NCBI GenBank assembly: GCA_020631735.1
Contig: CM036167.1
Span: 1,988,988-2,052,987 of the forward strand
Direction of reading: 5' to 3'
Length of the DNA stretch: 64,000 nucleotides
Source: Saccharum officinarum
Taxonomy: Eukaryota; Streptophyta; Magnoliopsida; Poales; Poaceae
Part shown: in pieces, positions 36,799 through 49,370 of the stretch
Layout: every line of letters starts with the position of its first letter
Numbering within the stretch: position 1 is the stretch's first letter
Translations under genes and position numbers: made by a program
Notes under the pieces: model-generated
Databases searched by the model: none
Told to the model about the DNA's origin: nothing
Seen by the model: only the letters and a program-made list of their open reading frames with translations

Positions 36799-37370
36799 AA
36801 CATGGAGTTAGAAAGGAAAAAGAGAGGTAGTAAACTAATTTTGTCGATTGTGTAGTTGGATTATCTCAATCGGCCACAATCCTCTACTGTACATAGAGGG
36901 GGTAGTCTTATCTCAGTAGCAAACATCTCTCAAATGAAATCTATAAGTTTCCTACAACATGGGGCAAGTTTCCATCGAGTAAGATACAACCGGGGCTCAG
37001 ACTAGGAAAACCGGCTTGGGTACAGCAAGGTGGCCTGGTGCATGAAAATTTGGACTAGCTAGTTCTGAAATCCGGTTAGGCTTGTTTTGCTACATCAGTA
37101 CCCCTAAAAGTGTATTTTCTTTATCCGGACTCCAAATGAGACGTTCCATATATGTTTTTTGATCATCTCGAAGAGTGAAACACAATGGTGGAGTCCATAT
37201 GCCTTTTGCCAATTTTAGCTATCAACAATAACTCCCTCTCTCTCATCTTCATTCATTCTCCTTCCCATTCATATTGTTCCTAACTCTCTTAAACTAGGTT
37301 TGGCCACTGTATCCCATCTGGCATTTGGGTCGATGGCAATGGTAGATGGCTAGTCTATCCTCCTTTGCAC
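36799..37370. other. unassigned repeat-like sequence
   Basis: About 570 bases without a recognised gene. Phrases such as TAGAGGGGGTAGTC and AAACATCTCTCAAATG suggest retrotransposon non-coding DNA, but no termini could be set. Confidence 0.4.
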
Positions 37371-38355
37371 TGTTGAGGCCTAGGAAGTTGTCAGGTGCCG
37401 ATATAAGGGACCCAAAGAAGGGGGACTGATGGTCATTAGTGACTAGTTTGCCCAGATGATTAAGAGGAGTGATCGCGAATTCATCCGACACCGGGGGCTC
37501 GGGCTCCAACTCGCCTGACCCCGGGGATGTGTGCCCCGCATTGTCCCACCCTGGGGCATGGGCTCCGCCTCGTCCGACCCTAGGGGCGCGGGCTTCGTCT
37601 TGTCTGACCCTAGGGGCGCGGACACCGTCTCGTCCAACCTCAAGGGCGCGAGCTCTGCCTCGCCCAAGTGCGCAGGTCCCATAGAGGCCTGAGCCACCTC
37701 CAACTACTACGAACATAAAAGCTTGAGTCCGAGGTCAAACTTCTAACATTGGATGGGAGTGGGCACGTCTTGTCGCAACCCGCAGCCATGATAGGCCAAG
37801 CTTGCGGGTCACATTGCCCATAGCGCCAGGCAGGATAGGACATGGTGCCACGATCGACTGACGACACCGTGTGTGGCACTGGTGGCAAACAGGGCCACGA
37901 CATGGAGCCGCCTCCATCGCCGTCTATGTCATGATGTGAAGCCGTCATCACCATCATCTACACCATCAGCGGGACCCACTCACCGGAGAGGACGGACGAT
38001 GTAGCTCCTGGACCTTCTTCTCCCCTATTTTTCTCTTCTTTTCCTCCTCTCTCTCCCGTGTACCCTAGGTCCTTCCCTTGTCTATAAAAGGGAAGGCTGG
38101 GTGCCCTATTTGGGAGAGGTTTTTTCAACACTCAGAAGCACTTCAACTCCACTTCACCAGAGACTTAGGATCTCATCCCTCTCTCGCTAGTTTGTAACCC
38201 CTGCTGCAAACTTCAGAGCCGGTAACACGAGCAGCCTCGAACTGGACATAGGGACATTTAGCTTGAACGAGTATAATCCCTTGTGTCTTCCGAGCTCACC
38301 ATCTGGGCCAAACACGTAATATAAATTCACTCGTCGGTGGTACGAAACACCAACA
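37371..38355 (+). repeat. 5' LTR of a Retand/RIRE2-like remnant
   Basis: Proposed as TGTTGAGGCC to ACACCAACA. The right end is firm because a primer-binding site follows; the left end is a guess based on the TGTTG/CAACA pairing. It contains degenerate repeats of a GACCCTAGGGGCGCG-like unit (37490-37670) and a TATA box TATAAAAG at 38083. Confidence 0.6.
38083..38090 (+). promoter_or_regulatory. TATA box in the Retand/RIRE2-like LTR
   Basis: TCTATAAAAGGG after a C/T-rich stretch, followed by a plausible transcript leader; standard LTR promoter layout. Confidence 0.65.
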
Positions 38356-38357
38356 GT

Positions 38358-38375
38358 TGGTGCACAAGGTAGGGG
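38358..38375 (+). other. primer-binding site of the Retand/RIRE2-like remnant
   Basis: TGGTGCACAAGGTAGGGG two bases after the LTR, a decayed form of the TGGCGCGCCAGGTAGGGG site of this lineage. Confidence 0.6.
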
Positions 38376-39095
38376 ATTTTACGCGTTTCAATGTCTACAC
38401 CCAAGCCACGGATGGCTAGCCATGGCATGAGCCGGCCCCCGGGCACGCACGCACGTTTCGAGAATATGGACTTTCTCATCACCACGGAGGAAAGGCTGGT
38501 GTGGGCTCCTACCCCTGTCTAGCCTCCGTACTTCACCAGCCTCAACACCATTGTCGAGGCCCTCGAGAAGCTAAAGCTGCATGCCCTGGAGGCCCGCACT
38601 CTTGAGGGCAACTAGCTTCTTGACTTCAACTATGGGCGGCCAGAACACCAGCTCATCGTCTTCCTAGGACCCTAGCCGTTCTAGGAGGACTAACGTCACC
38701 TGTCTTTCTCCTCCTGCCAATGTAATGGCATAGCTCGCTGGAGGAGAATTGCTCTCCCCGGCATACCTCACTCGGAGCACCCCGACAGCATTTTTGTTTA
38801 GGCTAGATGATGCTGCCAGGACCGTCGGTCACCTCGTGGTGCAGCACATGCATCTGCCTCCCATGGTCTCCACCATGGGGAGGACCACGTGTCGTCATGG
38901 AGGTGCTTTGACCAGGCACTCATAGGCTCAAAACCACCGATGGCCAAATCTTCACCAACGCGTGTAATATTGAGCAGATACGTCGCTTCTACCCCTAGTT
39001 TTCTCCAAATTGTTAACATGCTTGTAAGAAATCATGTTTCTGAAATAAAAAGTACTTTCCCTTATCGGTGTCATTATCATTCCCTCGATTTTAAC

Positions 39096-39660
39096 GACAA
39101 CCAATCCCAGCAATGGCCAGGGGTTGGGCCTCACTCGGGGTTGGTAAGGGTATATGCGTATTCGAAAACACTCTTTGTGTCTGATCCCTTCTCACGTTAA
39201 GGGCTTAAAGCAAGAGGTTGCGAAAAATGGACCCTGAGTAAAACTGGGCGGACTGCAAAAAAAACCCTCACCCCAGTGGCTACGGTGCTTTTGCTCTCCA
39301 GCATGATTAGAGTCTTTTTTTCCCGCACCTCAAACTTTGCAGAATTAGCGTTGGAATGGATCAGACCACGTCGACCTTTTTTCTGACCCTAGCAACGACC
39401 AGGGGTCGGGCCTCACTTTTGGGGGTTGATGTGAGTACCTAATACTCATAAACGCTTTTTGCAGCCGACCCCTTCTTACGTTGAGCCTTAAAAGCAAGAA
39501 TCACAGGAAGGGACACTGAGTAAAGTTGGTCGGAGCGCGAGAGGCCTACGCCCCAGCGGCTAAGGTACCTCTACTCACCAGTGTGATCAGAGCCTTTTGC
39601 CTGTGCATCGAGCTTTCTAAACTTAGCGTAAGGAGGGATCGAATCACGTCAATCTTTTTA
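39096..39660 (+). repeat. diverged tandem duplication, unit about 290 bp
   Basis: 39096-39377 and 39390-39660 share ordered blocks: CCAGGGG.TGGGCCTCACT, CTTAAAAGCAAGA-like, CTGAGTAAA, CCCCAG.GGCTA and GATCAGAG. Overall similarity is moderate, so the duplication is old. Confidence 0.65.
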
Positions 39661-40507
39661 CATTAAAAAGGATAGATGTTTAAATAACACAAGCTAAAAG
39701 TTTGTTCGATCAAACTTAAAATGAAATACTTGTTCATTACAAGTTTTTGGGCACTGCGACCCGCTTTATCTAACTAAACTAACCCTATCGAGGGACAACT
39801 TCACCCTTTATCTTATCAGCTCATTCTCACACAGGGTCGACCATCATCTTCTCGATCTCATCTAGCTCATGGTCTTCATAGCCAGGCGCGAAGCCCTAGC
39901 CCACCACCTCTAGATTGATGTTCTCATAGTGAGAGTGGGCGACCGTGAATGCCCATTGAAAACCAAAGTAGACCGCGTGCCTCATGATCTCCTGCGCTCA
40001 GTCCATGATCTGAAGGGAGCGAACCACAAGTGAGCTCGCTTCCCCTGATGGGGTCACCTTGAGGTCATCACAGACTGGCCTGATGGCAACTCATAGGTCA
40101 TCATGCTCATTGTTCTCCATCTGGAGAGAGCCCTTCACCTCAGAGAGCTCTTTCTCTAGGTCATGGCTCTTCACCACCTCCATCGCGAGCTTGTCATCGA
40201 GACCTGCTCAAAATCGAACACCAACCATGTTAGGACACCAATGGTGAATCCTAGGAAGAAGGCTGATGAGGCAAACTAGGGTCTCACCGATTACTTGCTC
40301 TTGGAGTTTGCGCGCTTCGTCATGCTACTAGACCGCCTCGGCCTCCAGGGTCTGAATCCTTGCCCGGTGCTGACCGGCCTACACGGCAAGCCCAGCAGAC
40401 ACATTCTCGGCCTCAGTTTTTGACTCCCTCTCCTTCTCTACCTCACCCAGGAGATTGTTGATCTGCTGACTAGTGTTGTCATGCTCCTGCCAGAGCCTCA
40501 CTGTGGT

Positions 40508-40791
40508 TTAGAGTAGCTCGTCCCGCTTTTTCCATAGTCGCTCGGTCTCCGCACTGTCCAAGCACGCCCTCTCAGCCAGGGCTGCAAGCTTCTCCTTAGC
40601 CTTATCGGCGTCCCAATGAGCGTCCACCTCCCTAGTCCAAAGGATGGCCACCTCCTCAACGACAGGGGTAAGTTCAACCACCTTCTGACGAGTGGCATTG
40701 AGCAGCTCAGACAGTCGTCCATGCAAATACTCTCCCTCGGCAAGGTGGTCCTAGGCGTCCTTCTGCTGGTGAAGAAACTGGGACTTCTCAC
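40508..40791 (-). pseudogene. antisense coiled-coil ORF fragment of the Retand/RIRE2-like remnant
   Basis: Reads HGRLSELLNATRQKVVEL and onward through ADKAKEKLAALAERA to KKRDELL with heptad-like leucine spacing; after a stop the same frame continues with similar helical sequence toward 40380. It lies opposite to the LTR orientation. No known domain besides the coiled coil; probably the remains of the extra antisense ORF of this lineage. Confidence 0.45.
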
Positions 40792-40862
40792 GACTGTGAG
40801 ACATAAGAGATTGCAGACAACACAAGTTAGAAGCGCAAAAACAGGGAATCAAGGCTGGAAGC

Positions 40863-42079
40863 TGTTGGTATAAATTAAATGCACACTAGTAAATATGATT
40901 ATCCACAAGCGCACATATATAATACCGTTATAGCACTTCACCAAGATTATCCCAGTTTTAATATTGAACCCAAAGGAACAGTAGGTGATGATGACTAAGT
41001 CTATAAACTTAACCCAATTCACAATCAAGCTAGAAAATATCAAGAACAAGGAGAATACTAAGGACTTTCTAATTCCAATCTCGATAAGTTATGCCTTCTA
41101 TCGTTCTATCGTGGGCGATAACCAAAATAGGAATAGAAATTAGAGTTCTCCCCTACCCAGTATCTATAAGTCTGCCAAACCTATTATAGGAGGTGGGACT
41201 ACAGAAGATTCAACAAAGCTATAAAATCACCTTCGTGAGCTACCACCATCCGAAAAATCAGGGGACATTCATAAGTAACCCTAGTCTAAGCACCACGGTT
41301 ACACTACAAATACTACTTCAATCAAGGAGCTACCAAGTTCAAAGCACTCAAAAGAGTTGCAAACTTGAAGAACAATATGAGCAAATTGCTTACTTGAATC
41401 AGAAGTCGATTACCAAAGAATCTCATAAGCAAGTCTCGTGCGAAGGAACTTGATCCCGAAGAATACAGCAATAGAGAAGAATCATCAGGCCGAAACTCCT
41501 CCAATACTCCACTCCAACTTTCTCTCTAAACAAGACTAATTCTAAGAAGAACTAAACTCTCTTGATTGCTAGCCTAGATCTCTATGAGATGTAGAATTAG
41601 GGCTTCTGGCTCTTTAGCTCTTGATTAGGCAATGCTTTAGGGAGGTGGTCTAGGCTCCGTATATATAGTCCGGTGGGGTGCACGAGAGCCATTAGATCAA
41701 ACCGACTTAACGTAGGGCCAAGATGCATCCTTAGAGGCAGTGGAAGGAGGTCATAGAAGATGATAGGTGGGGCCCATGGCAGCAGGCCAGGCGACACCAA
41801 GGGGTGGGGTCGGTTAGCACCCCCAGAAGGTTCTGGTGCTTCCCTTTGCGCCAGTGTCTTCTGGTGCCTTCCTTATTCTTCTAGAGTAGTTTTCGTCACG
41901 GGAAAGTTTTGTCTTTTATGCAATTAAATCCTCCTTTGTATGCTTTCTGGAATAATCCCTGGAAAATAGCAATTCACCAAAACTCATAGAAATTGTCAGT
42001 AATAACCTTCTATTATGTGATATTTATGCATTTCACAAGGGAGGTCGATGGTTCATGATATACGTTAACTACCATCAAC
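40863..42079 (-). repeat. 3' LTR of the left Athila-like copy
   Basis: About 1217 bp, TGTTGGTATAA to CCATCAACA on the + strand. On the minus strand the purine tract GTGTGGGGGAGTT precedes it (42082-42094). A TATA box lies near 41660-41667 (minus strand). Confidence 0.8.
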
Positions 42080-43772
42080 AAACTCCCCCACACTTAGGCT
42101 TTTACTCATCCTCGAGAAAAGGTTGGATTATCAAGATAGATTAGATAGGATAGATTACTTAAGACATAACTTTAGAATAAAACGTCAAAACAAGACTGTT
42201 CCTAGTCATTCATGCACTGCGGGATTCAAAGTGTCTACCATGAAACTTTAGGCCATTGAAGAACAGAACAACTTGAAACAGATCACTCTCTTTCGTCAGT
42301 CAAATCAATTGGAGAATTGGTTTAGAATTTTCAAAACAAAGCATAGCTTACCTTCTCCCTTTGCAGTACTCTCAAATCACTCATACGTATGCGTAGTATT
42401 TTTGGATCCTCACCAAGGCATAGATGATTGCCTTCTTTATCCTACTTCTAAAAGCTTATGTGGATCTCAGGTAGATATGAAAATGTAAGAAAATAGTTGC
42501 ATTGTATATATTGTAAAGTCAAAACAAGGATCCAAGGAGAAAAAAAAGTCATACTCTTAGATCAAGATGTGCAAGTGTGTGGAATATATATGTATGGTGG
42601 CTATCCTAATTCTACTACGCTCTTCGAAAACATGTCTCTCTTGTTTGGAACTTGAAAACTTTTACTAGAGAGTATGGGCTATCTTCCTCTTTCTTTCTTT
42701 TTTTAACATTATTTGGACACTTGTCCATTTTTTCAAGAGAAGACATTTATAAAAGACTTATAACATTTATTCCTAATTTTTTTTGTGTTCTCTCCCAGTG
42801 TAGGAATAAAATATTTTTAAGTGGATGGAAAAGCATGTTTTCATGTACTCCTAGTGTAGGAGCAATAGGTATATGTGGGTGTACGTGATCTTGATCTTGA
42901 GAGCATGATAAATTTCTCAACAAGGGTCAACAAGCTTTGACCAAACTCAACACAAATACAAGCAATAAATATATAAGGTTCATTTATCCTATGTATGGCT
43001 CTGGTAGGACATTGCTTTTACTACAAAGGAGAAGTGTAGCTATTCTTTTTTAACTTTTGAAATGAAATCTTCTCCAAAGACAAAACATCAAGAATTAAGT
43101 TCTTATTATTCTACTATCTCATATTCCTCAACAACTTAAGTAATCATGGGGTCCCTAATAATAAGTTCCCAATAGCAACATGACTTCCACGAAAAGTATT
43201 ATGCGAGTTTATTCTTAAGTCATGAATTAAATAATCTTTCCTATCTAATTAAGGGTGTTTTGACATGTAATTTTCAATTTGGATCAAAACAAAAGGTGAA
43301 ACATATTTAATTATAGAGTATTAGGCTCAAACCTGACCGTGGACAAAATGAGGCAGGAGAGGGGGAAGTAGTGGGCCGGCTGGCCCAGTAGGGTGAGGCC
43401 GGGGGCACCCCATGGTGGCCTCTTGGGGCCCACTTTGCCATGTGTGGTCCTCGGTTGATTGTTGTTCGAATTGCGTGATTTTTGTGATTGAATTCTTTTT
43501 CATGGCCACGGTGTGTCACCCCTACACTTGTTTTTCTGTATACTTTCTGCACAACATGTGGAGACAAACACATACCAAAAATAGAGAGAGAGTTGGTACT
43601 CATGATAATTGAATAAGGAACTTTATTTATTCAAACCTAATGAAACAATGCTCTAACAAATTGAGCTATCACTGACCAAACACTTAGGGCACGAACAAAC
43701 CTAACTTTTTACGAACCTAATAATTTATACCTAACACTCATGTGCCTTATTACTATGATAACTTGAGGATAA
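42080..43772 (-). other. non-coding 3' region of the left Athila-like copy
   Basis: AT-rich sequence between the LTR and the extra ORF, with a G/C-rich segment near 43360-43440. The small open frames here are mirrored in the right copy and show no domain. Such long 3' regions are usual in Athila elements. Confidence 0.6.
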
Positions 43773-44496
43773 CTAATCCTTCTTCTCAGAAGGATGATTC
43801 TTTAATTTCTCAACCTCTTTCCTAAGTCTACAGATTTCTCTAGTATTAGTTTCTATCTGCGCTATCATGTATTTCATTGTCATATGTTGGAGATCTCTAT
43901 TCGCCTGCATGGCAGCCATCTATTGCTTCATGGCTTCAAATCTTTCTTCTAGTATAGCAATGGTGGTCTTTGGATGCCTTGCTTCTCTTTTGAATAGTGG
44001 TGGAGGTGTAGATCTCTTAGGAGCTTCTCGAGGAGGGAGGAATCAGACTTGTCCTGGAGGTGCGCGAATTCCATCAAGGGAGACACAAGAGGTAGTAGCA
44101 TACTTCACATAGGTGACATCTCCAAATTTGTTGGTCTTCACATTGATGACCCTCTCATTGTCCTTGGGAGGTAGCACCTTGGTGCCTTGTGGAACAATGA
44201 CCTTGTCCTTTGGAGCATCTTTTAGGAGCAACTTCATCAGAGGTGATGGCAATGTAGGCCAATGAACTTGAGCATAGTAAGCTTTCTCATAGCTCCGGGT
44301 TGGTGGCAATGTTGCTAATGCCTTCGGTGGGACAACGATGAAAGGTTTAGCATCAGGGATGGGTGATGGCCATAGCTTCTTCCTTAATAGGAACAAGGGC
44401 CAAAGCTTCTTTCTTGACAGGGACAATGGCCAGAGCTTCATCCTTTGGGATCTCGTTGAGGTCGGTCCTGAAGACAATTATCTATTTTCTGGCCAT
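43773..44496 (-). pseudogene. extra ORF (env position) of the left Athila-like copy
   Basis: Mirror of 61642-62365: ATG then an early stop, a repeated EALAIVPVKKEALALVPIKE motif, a frameshift, a body (PPTRSYEKAYYAQVHWP), a stop at 44043, and a C-terminal coiled coil (IAQIETNTREICRLRKEVEK). It stands where Athila elements carry an env-like gene, but I see no signal peptide or membrane segment. Function unknown. A TATA box lies upstream at 44586. Confidence 0.55.
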
Positions 44497-44585
44497 TGGA
44501 GCTTGGAGGAGGAGAGGACATGACTTTCTCTATGGAAAGGAGAGGAGGCTTTGATGGTATGAGGTTGGAGGAGGGTCTAGGCTCA

Positions 44586-44593
44586 TTTATATA
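44586..44593 (-). promoter_or_regulatory. internal TATA box before the extra ORF, left copy
   Basis: Minus strand CTATATAAATGAG about 90 bases upstream of the ORF start; mirrored at 61545 in the right copy. Confidence 0.5.
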
Positions 44594-44889
44594 GGGGGCA
44601 TGAACTTGCAGCAGGGGTCAGATTCATCTTGTCACGGTTCCGTTTGAAATAATTTTCGAATTGCGTAAAAAATTGCGGGATTAGAACGAGAAAGGTCATA
44701 GAAGGTCAAAGAGACTTGAGCTGAGGGGAGAGGTGGAGTTGGGGCCAAGAAGCATCAAGGGCACAGGCCAACCGGCCCCATAAGTCAGCCCCTCAGGGTG
44801 GCTTTTGTCGTGGTGCCTTCTACTTCCATTTACTACCCGATAAACATATTTTCACTAATTTTTTGTAACGGAGAGTATGACTATCATAA

Positions 44890-46259
44890 TCAAGGTAAAT
44901 TAATGAAATCAAATTCATCAACTTCCTCATTAGGTCTACTAGGTTCTAGAAAAATCTTGAGACGGTGGCCATTTACCTTGAATAACGTACTTTCGTGTGA
45001 TTGTGGAGTTATCTCTCCATGTGATGACGCATTCACCACTGTAAATGGTCCTTCCCATTTGCTTCGAAGTTTTTCATGCCCGAATAATTTGACCCTAGAA
45101 TTAAAAAGTAATACCTTATCTCTGGGTGCAAACTTATTCTTGATCCTCTTGTCATGCCATCTCTTGGTTCTTTCATTGTAGATTTTTGAATTGTGATATG
45201 CCTTTTCTCTCCATTCTTCCAATTTTGATATTTACATCTTTCTCTTTTTTCCTACAGCTTCAAAATCCATGCTCCATCGCTTGATAGCCCAGTGAGCCTT
45301 GTGCTTAGTTCTACAGGTAGATGGCAAGTCTTACCATACACCAATTGGTATGATGACATACCCAATGGTGTCTTATAGGCAGTACGGTAAGCCCAAAGTG
45401 CTTCATGTAATCGATATCTCCACACCGTTCCTATTTCATCTACTGTCTTCTATAGAATATTCCTAATCTATTTGTTTGATGTTTCTGTCAGGCCACTTGT
45501 CTGAGGATGATATGGAGTGGCAACATTATGACGAATCCCATGACTCTTTAGATAGAGGTGAAACCTCTTGTCAATGAAATATGTTCCTCCATCACTAATC
45601 ACCATTCTTAGAACTCCAAATCTTAAAAATATTATTTCTTCAAACATCTTCCTAGAATGCCTTGAGTTAGCTTTCTTGCATGGCATGGCTTCTACCCACT
45701 TGGATACGTAGTCAACTGTCACTAAGATATACTAGCAATTCTTTGACTTTGGAAATGGTCCCATGTAATCGATTCCCCAGACATCAAAGAGCTCAATCTG
45801 AAGGTTGCTGGTGAGTGGCATGACATCTCTTAAATTGATATTCCTATGCCTCTGACACACTCCACACCTCTGGATGAAATCTCTAGTGTCTTCATACATG
45901 GTTGGCCAAAAGAATCCACTCTGCTAAATCTTCGTATGAGTACGGAATACCCCATAATATCCTCGATATGGTGATGAGTGGCACTTCTGAATAATTTGAA
46001 TGCCTTCCTCTGCCGGCACACATCTTCTGAGTAGTCCATCATCACAGACTAGGAAGTGGTATGATGGATCCCATATGTGGAGACGACTTTCACAAATGAG
46101 TTTTCTTTTGTTCTCCCCTGGTGGTACATGACCTGCAACCATAAAATTGATAATATTCACGTACCACGGGTCTGATTTGGTTACCTTAAAGAGCATGTCA
46201 TCCCTCAGCAAATCATTAATATGCAATTTCTGTGAATTCTCAAATTGCATTCTAGACAA
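44890..46259 (-). pseudogene. integrase of the left Athila-like copy
   Basis: The zinc-binding region starts with [14 protein letters not shown] and continues, after a stop, with CGVCQRHRN. The core has VTVDYVSKWVEAMP, VISDGGTYF and PYHPQTSGLTE, followed by a stop. The C-terminal part has KIYNERTKRWHDKRI and DKVLLFNSRVKLFG. At least four stops or frame changes separate the pieces; most occur at the same places in the right copy. Confidence 0.8.
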
Positions 46260-46260
46260 G

Positions 46261-47300
46261 TGATTGGCAATAGAATTTTCTACTCCCTTTTTATCTTTTA
46301 TTTCTAAATCAAATTCTTAGAGTAATAAAATCCATCTTATAGCATCTTTCTTAGTGAGCAAATATTTTAGAGCAGCATGATCAGTATAAACAATTACTTT
46401 TGCTCCCACTAAGTAAGACCTAAATTTATCAATAGCAAATATAACAACAATGAGTTCTTTAATAGTTGTTGCATAATTAAGTTGTGCTCCTATCAGAGTT
46501 TTACTAGCATAAGCAATTGCATGATGTTTCCTTTCTTTTGTTTGTCCAAAACTGCCCCCACAACATAATCACTAGCATCACACATTATTTCAAAAGGTAA
46601 TGACCAATCAAGGGGTTGAATGATTGGTGCAGAGATGAGTGCTTCCTTAAGAATGTTAAAAGATTTCAAACGTGTATCATCAAATTCAAAAAGAACATCC
46701 TTAGCTAACAAGTTAGTTAGTGGTCTAGCAATATGTGAAAAATCTTTTATGAATCGGTGATAAAAACCACAATGACCAAGAAAACTTTGGATTTCTTTTA
46801 TATTCACAGGTGGAGGTAGTTGTTCAATCACTTTAATTTTAGCTCTATCTACCTCTATACCTCTTTCAGACACTAGGTGTTCTAGCACTATTCCTTCTCT
46901 AACCATAAAATGATATTTTCCCAATTAAGGACTAAGTGCTTTTCTTCATATCTTTACAAAACCTTATCTAAGTTTTCAAGATAGTCATCAAAAGTTTTTT
47001 CATAAATAGAAAAATCATCCATGAAAACTTCTATAATCTCTTCAATCATTTTAGAAAATACAGACACCATGCATCTTTGAAAAGAAGTTGGAGCATTACA
47101 TAATCCAAAAGACATTCTACGATAAGTATAAGTTTCATATGGACATGTAAAAGTGGTTTTGCTTTGATCATTAGGGTAGATTGAAATTTGGTGATATCCC
47201 GAATAACCATCAAGAAAACAAAAGAAAGAATGATTCGCTAAGCGCTCTAACATTTCATCAATGAAGGGTAGCAGAAAATGATCTTTTTTATTGCTTTATT
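46261..47300 (-). pseudogene. RT and RNase H of the left Athila-like copy
   Basis: RT includes SFFCFLDGYSGYHQI, MSFGLCNAPTSFQRC and the catalytic VFMDDFSIYEK, intact here but VFMNDFSVY in the right copy. After a short break come [36 protein letters not shown] and RNase [16 protein letters not shown]. The frame is then lost by a one-base deletion in TTTTGGACAAAC, which the right copy has intact. The 5' part of RT is scrambled by stops. Confidence 0.82.
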
Positions 47301-47483
47301 AAGTTTTCTATAATCTATGCACATTCTTCATCTAGTGACAGTTCTTTGGGGTATTAATTTATTCTTGTCATTTTTAAGAATAGTCATTCCACCTTTTTAG
47401 GTACAACTTGAACAGGGCTTACCCACTTACTATGCAGGATAGGATAAATAATCCTGACATGCAATAGTTTCAAAACCTCTTTC

Positions 47484-48840
47484 TTAACAATCTCTCATCA
47501 CATTGTTAAACCTACGCTGGAGCTCTCTAGATGGGGTAATATCTGGATCAGTTGGGATGCGATGGGTGCAAAGAACAGGACTAATTCCCTTAAGGTCTTG
47601 GAGTGAATAGCCAAAAGCAGCTTGATGCTTTTCTAAGATAGTTATTAAGCGCAAAGATTCTTCTTGAGAGAGTTTATCACTTATGATCACAGGAGAATCT
47701 GGATCATCATTCAGAAAAGCATATTTAAGACCAGAGGGAAAAGATTTAAGTTTAATAGGAGGCTTAGGTGGCTCTAGCAATTCATTGAGAGGTTCAAGAT
47801 CAGTAGGACCCTCATCCTCATCTACCTCATTGGTGAAGAACTGGTCATCATCTTCTAAGTTTGGTTCAATTAATTCTTCAAGAAATGCTACCTTAACCTC
47901 TTCTATTGGGTCAGGCTTGGAAAGTGGCTCTATCTTGGCTTTCAAAGAATGATTTATGGGCATAGAGAGCTTAAATCCTTTTCCAAGTCTAACATCTAAC
48001 TTCCCTGTTTATCCTTCTTGGATAAGTCTTTCTATTGGCAATCCTATCAACACGTCGAATTCTCAAACATCAAAGATGTAGAAATTCAATTGGACTTGGA
48101 ATCCATTGACAATAATTGGAAGGGCACATAAAATTCTCAAACTTGGAATAATATTTCCCGAAAGACTTTTCAGCAATTTATTAGTTGGAATTAATGGCAT
48201 GTCTTCTAATAATTTCTTAGCAAAAGCAACAGACATGATATTAACATCTACTACTGGATTATAAAAAGTATCAAAAGGATATTTATCAATTTGGTATTGA
48301 ATGGTGATAGAGGGATAATCTAGATGGATTATTTCATTTAAAAGCTCTGATTCTTCTAACCACTCGTCACTCAAAACTGATACTAATTCTTGCGTTATCT
48401 TTTTAAGAAACTCTACATCATCAAGGTGTAAAAAGTTTATATTTTTGGATTTCCTAGATTCATGAGGTTTCATTATAACATGATAATTTGAGGTATTTTC
48501 AAATTTAGTAAAAAGATCATCCTCAAAATTCAGCATAAAATCAGAAAGTGGAGTTTCCTCCTCTTCCTCTTGTGTTAGTTCAGGCTCTAAAACAGCTAAA
48601 GGTTGAGATGATTTAAGCAAAAGTTCAGGTTCACCTATTTGGGTTTCTTCTAATAACTCTTCTCTTTCTTCAGGAATGTTATTTAAAGTGTTCATAAGAA
48701 TGGTTTTCGCATGTTCAGCTATAATATGCATGAACGCTCCTCCTGCGGCCAAATTAAGGTATTTCTTTGTTTTTCTATTAAGGCCTAGAAAGTGTTGCAA
48801 AACCATGGGTTCTGGCAAAGCAAGACTAGGACCTAAATTA
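47484..48840 (-). pseudogene. gag 3' part and protease region of the left Athila-like copy
   Basis: From the gap the frame reads LGPSLALPEPMVLQHFLGLNR (gag), an acidic linker, then LDYPSITIQYQIDKYPFDTF and NIMSVAFAKKLL (protease-like), to a stop at 48063. After two stops it resumes as MPINHSLKAKIEPL and an acidic stretch ending at the RT border (47484). All in one frame, so the breaks are nonsense changes (DV*EFDVLIG, EG*TGKLDV), shared with the right copy. Confidence 0.75.
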
Positions 48841-48841
48841 A

Positions 48842-48941
48842 NNNNNNNNNNNNNNNNNNNNNNNNNNNNNNNNNNNNNNNNNNNNNNNNNNNNNNNNNNN
48901 NNNNNNNNNNNNNNNNNNNNNNNNNNNNNNNNNNNNNNNNN
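48842..48941. other. assembly gap (100 N)
   Basis: A run of 100 N. The sequence to its left is Athila-like, minus orientation; to its right begins the 3' internal part of a different element in plus orientation. Confidence 0.99.
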
Positions 48942-49370
48942 ATTCATCTCATCGAAAAAGGAAATAATGTGCATATGAATTATAAAGAAGATAATGAACA
49001 ATTTCAACAAGTAATCATAACAATTGGCATATGCATCCACTCTCATATTTCTTTAGACTGTTTTCAGGAGAGGCAAAAGCAGAGGACAAGTTTTTTTGAA
49101 GAGAGGAAGGATGATAGATTAACATACCAAGGACATGCAACATCACTCTTAATTCTAAGGATCCATTCAAGGTTAAAGCTAAACTTGATTTAAATCCTTT
49201 TGGTTTCACCTATAAGACTACTACTTGGTTATATGATTACAGATTAAACACATTGTTGTGATGGAAGAAGGAGATTGCAAACAGAAACATAGCATCTACC
49301 CCTGTTGGCCTAGCACAATTTTGGACTTCGACGGATTAGAGTCGAGGACGACTCTTTTTCAAGGGGAGGA
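48942..49370 (+). repeat. 3' internal fragment of the non-autonomous gypsy family, before an LTR
   Basis: Matches 54563-54996, the part of the element just before its 3' LTR, including a purine tract CAAGGGGAGGA. Many one- and two-base differences. Its place upstream of the 5' LTR means a second copy lay in tandem, or the assembly is wrong here. Confidence 0.8.

Larger units (their letters stand above)
38376..40862 (+). mobile_element. internally deleted body of the Retand/RIRE2-like remnant
   Basis: A gag-like start with many stops (38380-38700), then no protease, RT or integrase at all, then a diverged tandem repeat (39096-39660) and an antisense coiled-coil frame (40508-40791). This fits an element that lost its centre but kept the 3' antisense region described for Retand-lineage elements. 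Cut at 40863 by the Athila-like LTR. Confidence 0.5.
40863..48841 (-). mobile_element. Athila-like Ty3/gypsy element, left copy, 5' end lost in gap
   Basis: Minus orientation: 3' LTR at 40863-42079, a long non-coding part, an extra ORF (43773-44496), and pol and gag remnants up to the gap at 48842. GAAGC at 40858-40862 is the likely target duplicate. Gag style (LALPEPMVLQHFLGL) and RT/RNase H ([20 protein letters not shown]) fit the Athila lineage. Many stops and indels. From 42140 to 48841 it is an almost exact reverse copy of 57301-64000. Confidence 0.85.

Noticed and set aside
37490..37680. Short repeats considered as a CRISPR array
   Set aside because: Units are degenerate and adjacent with no spacers, in a plant LTR.
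43773..44496. Envelope gene in the Athila-like copies
   Set aside because: Position fits, but no signal peptide, fusion motif or membrane segment can be seen, so it is called an unknown extra ORF.
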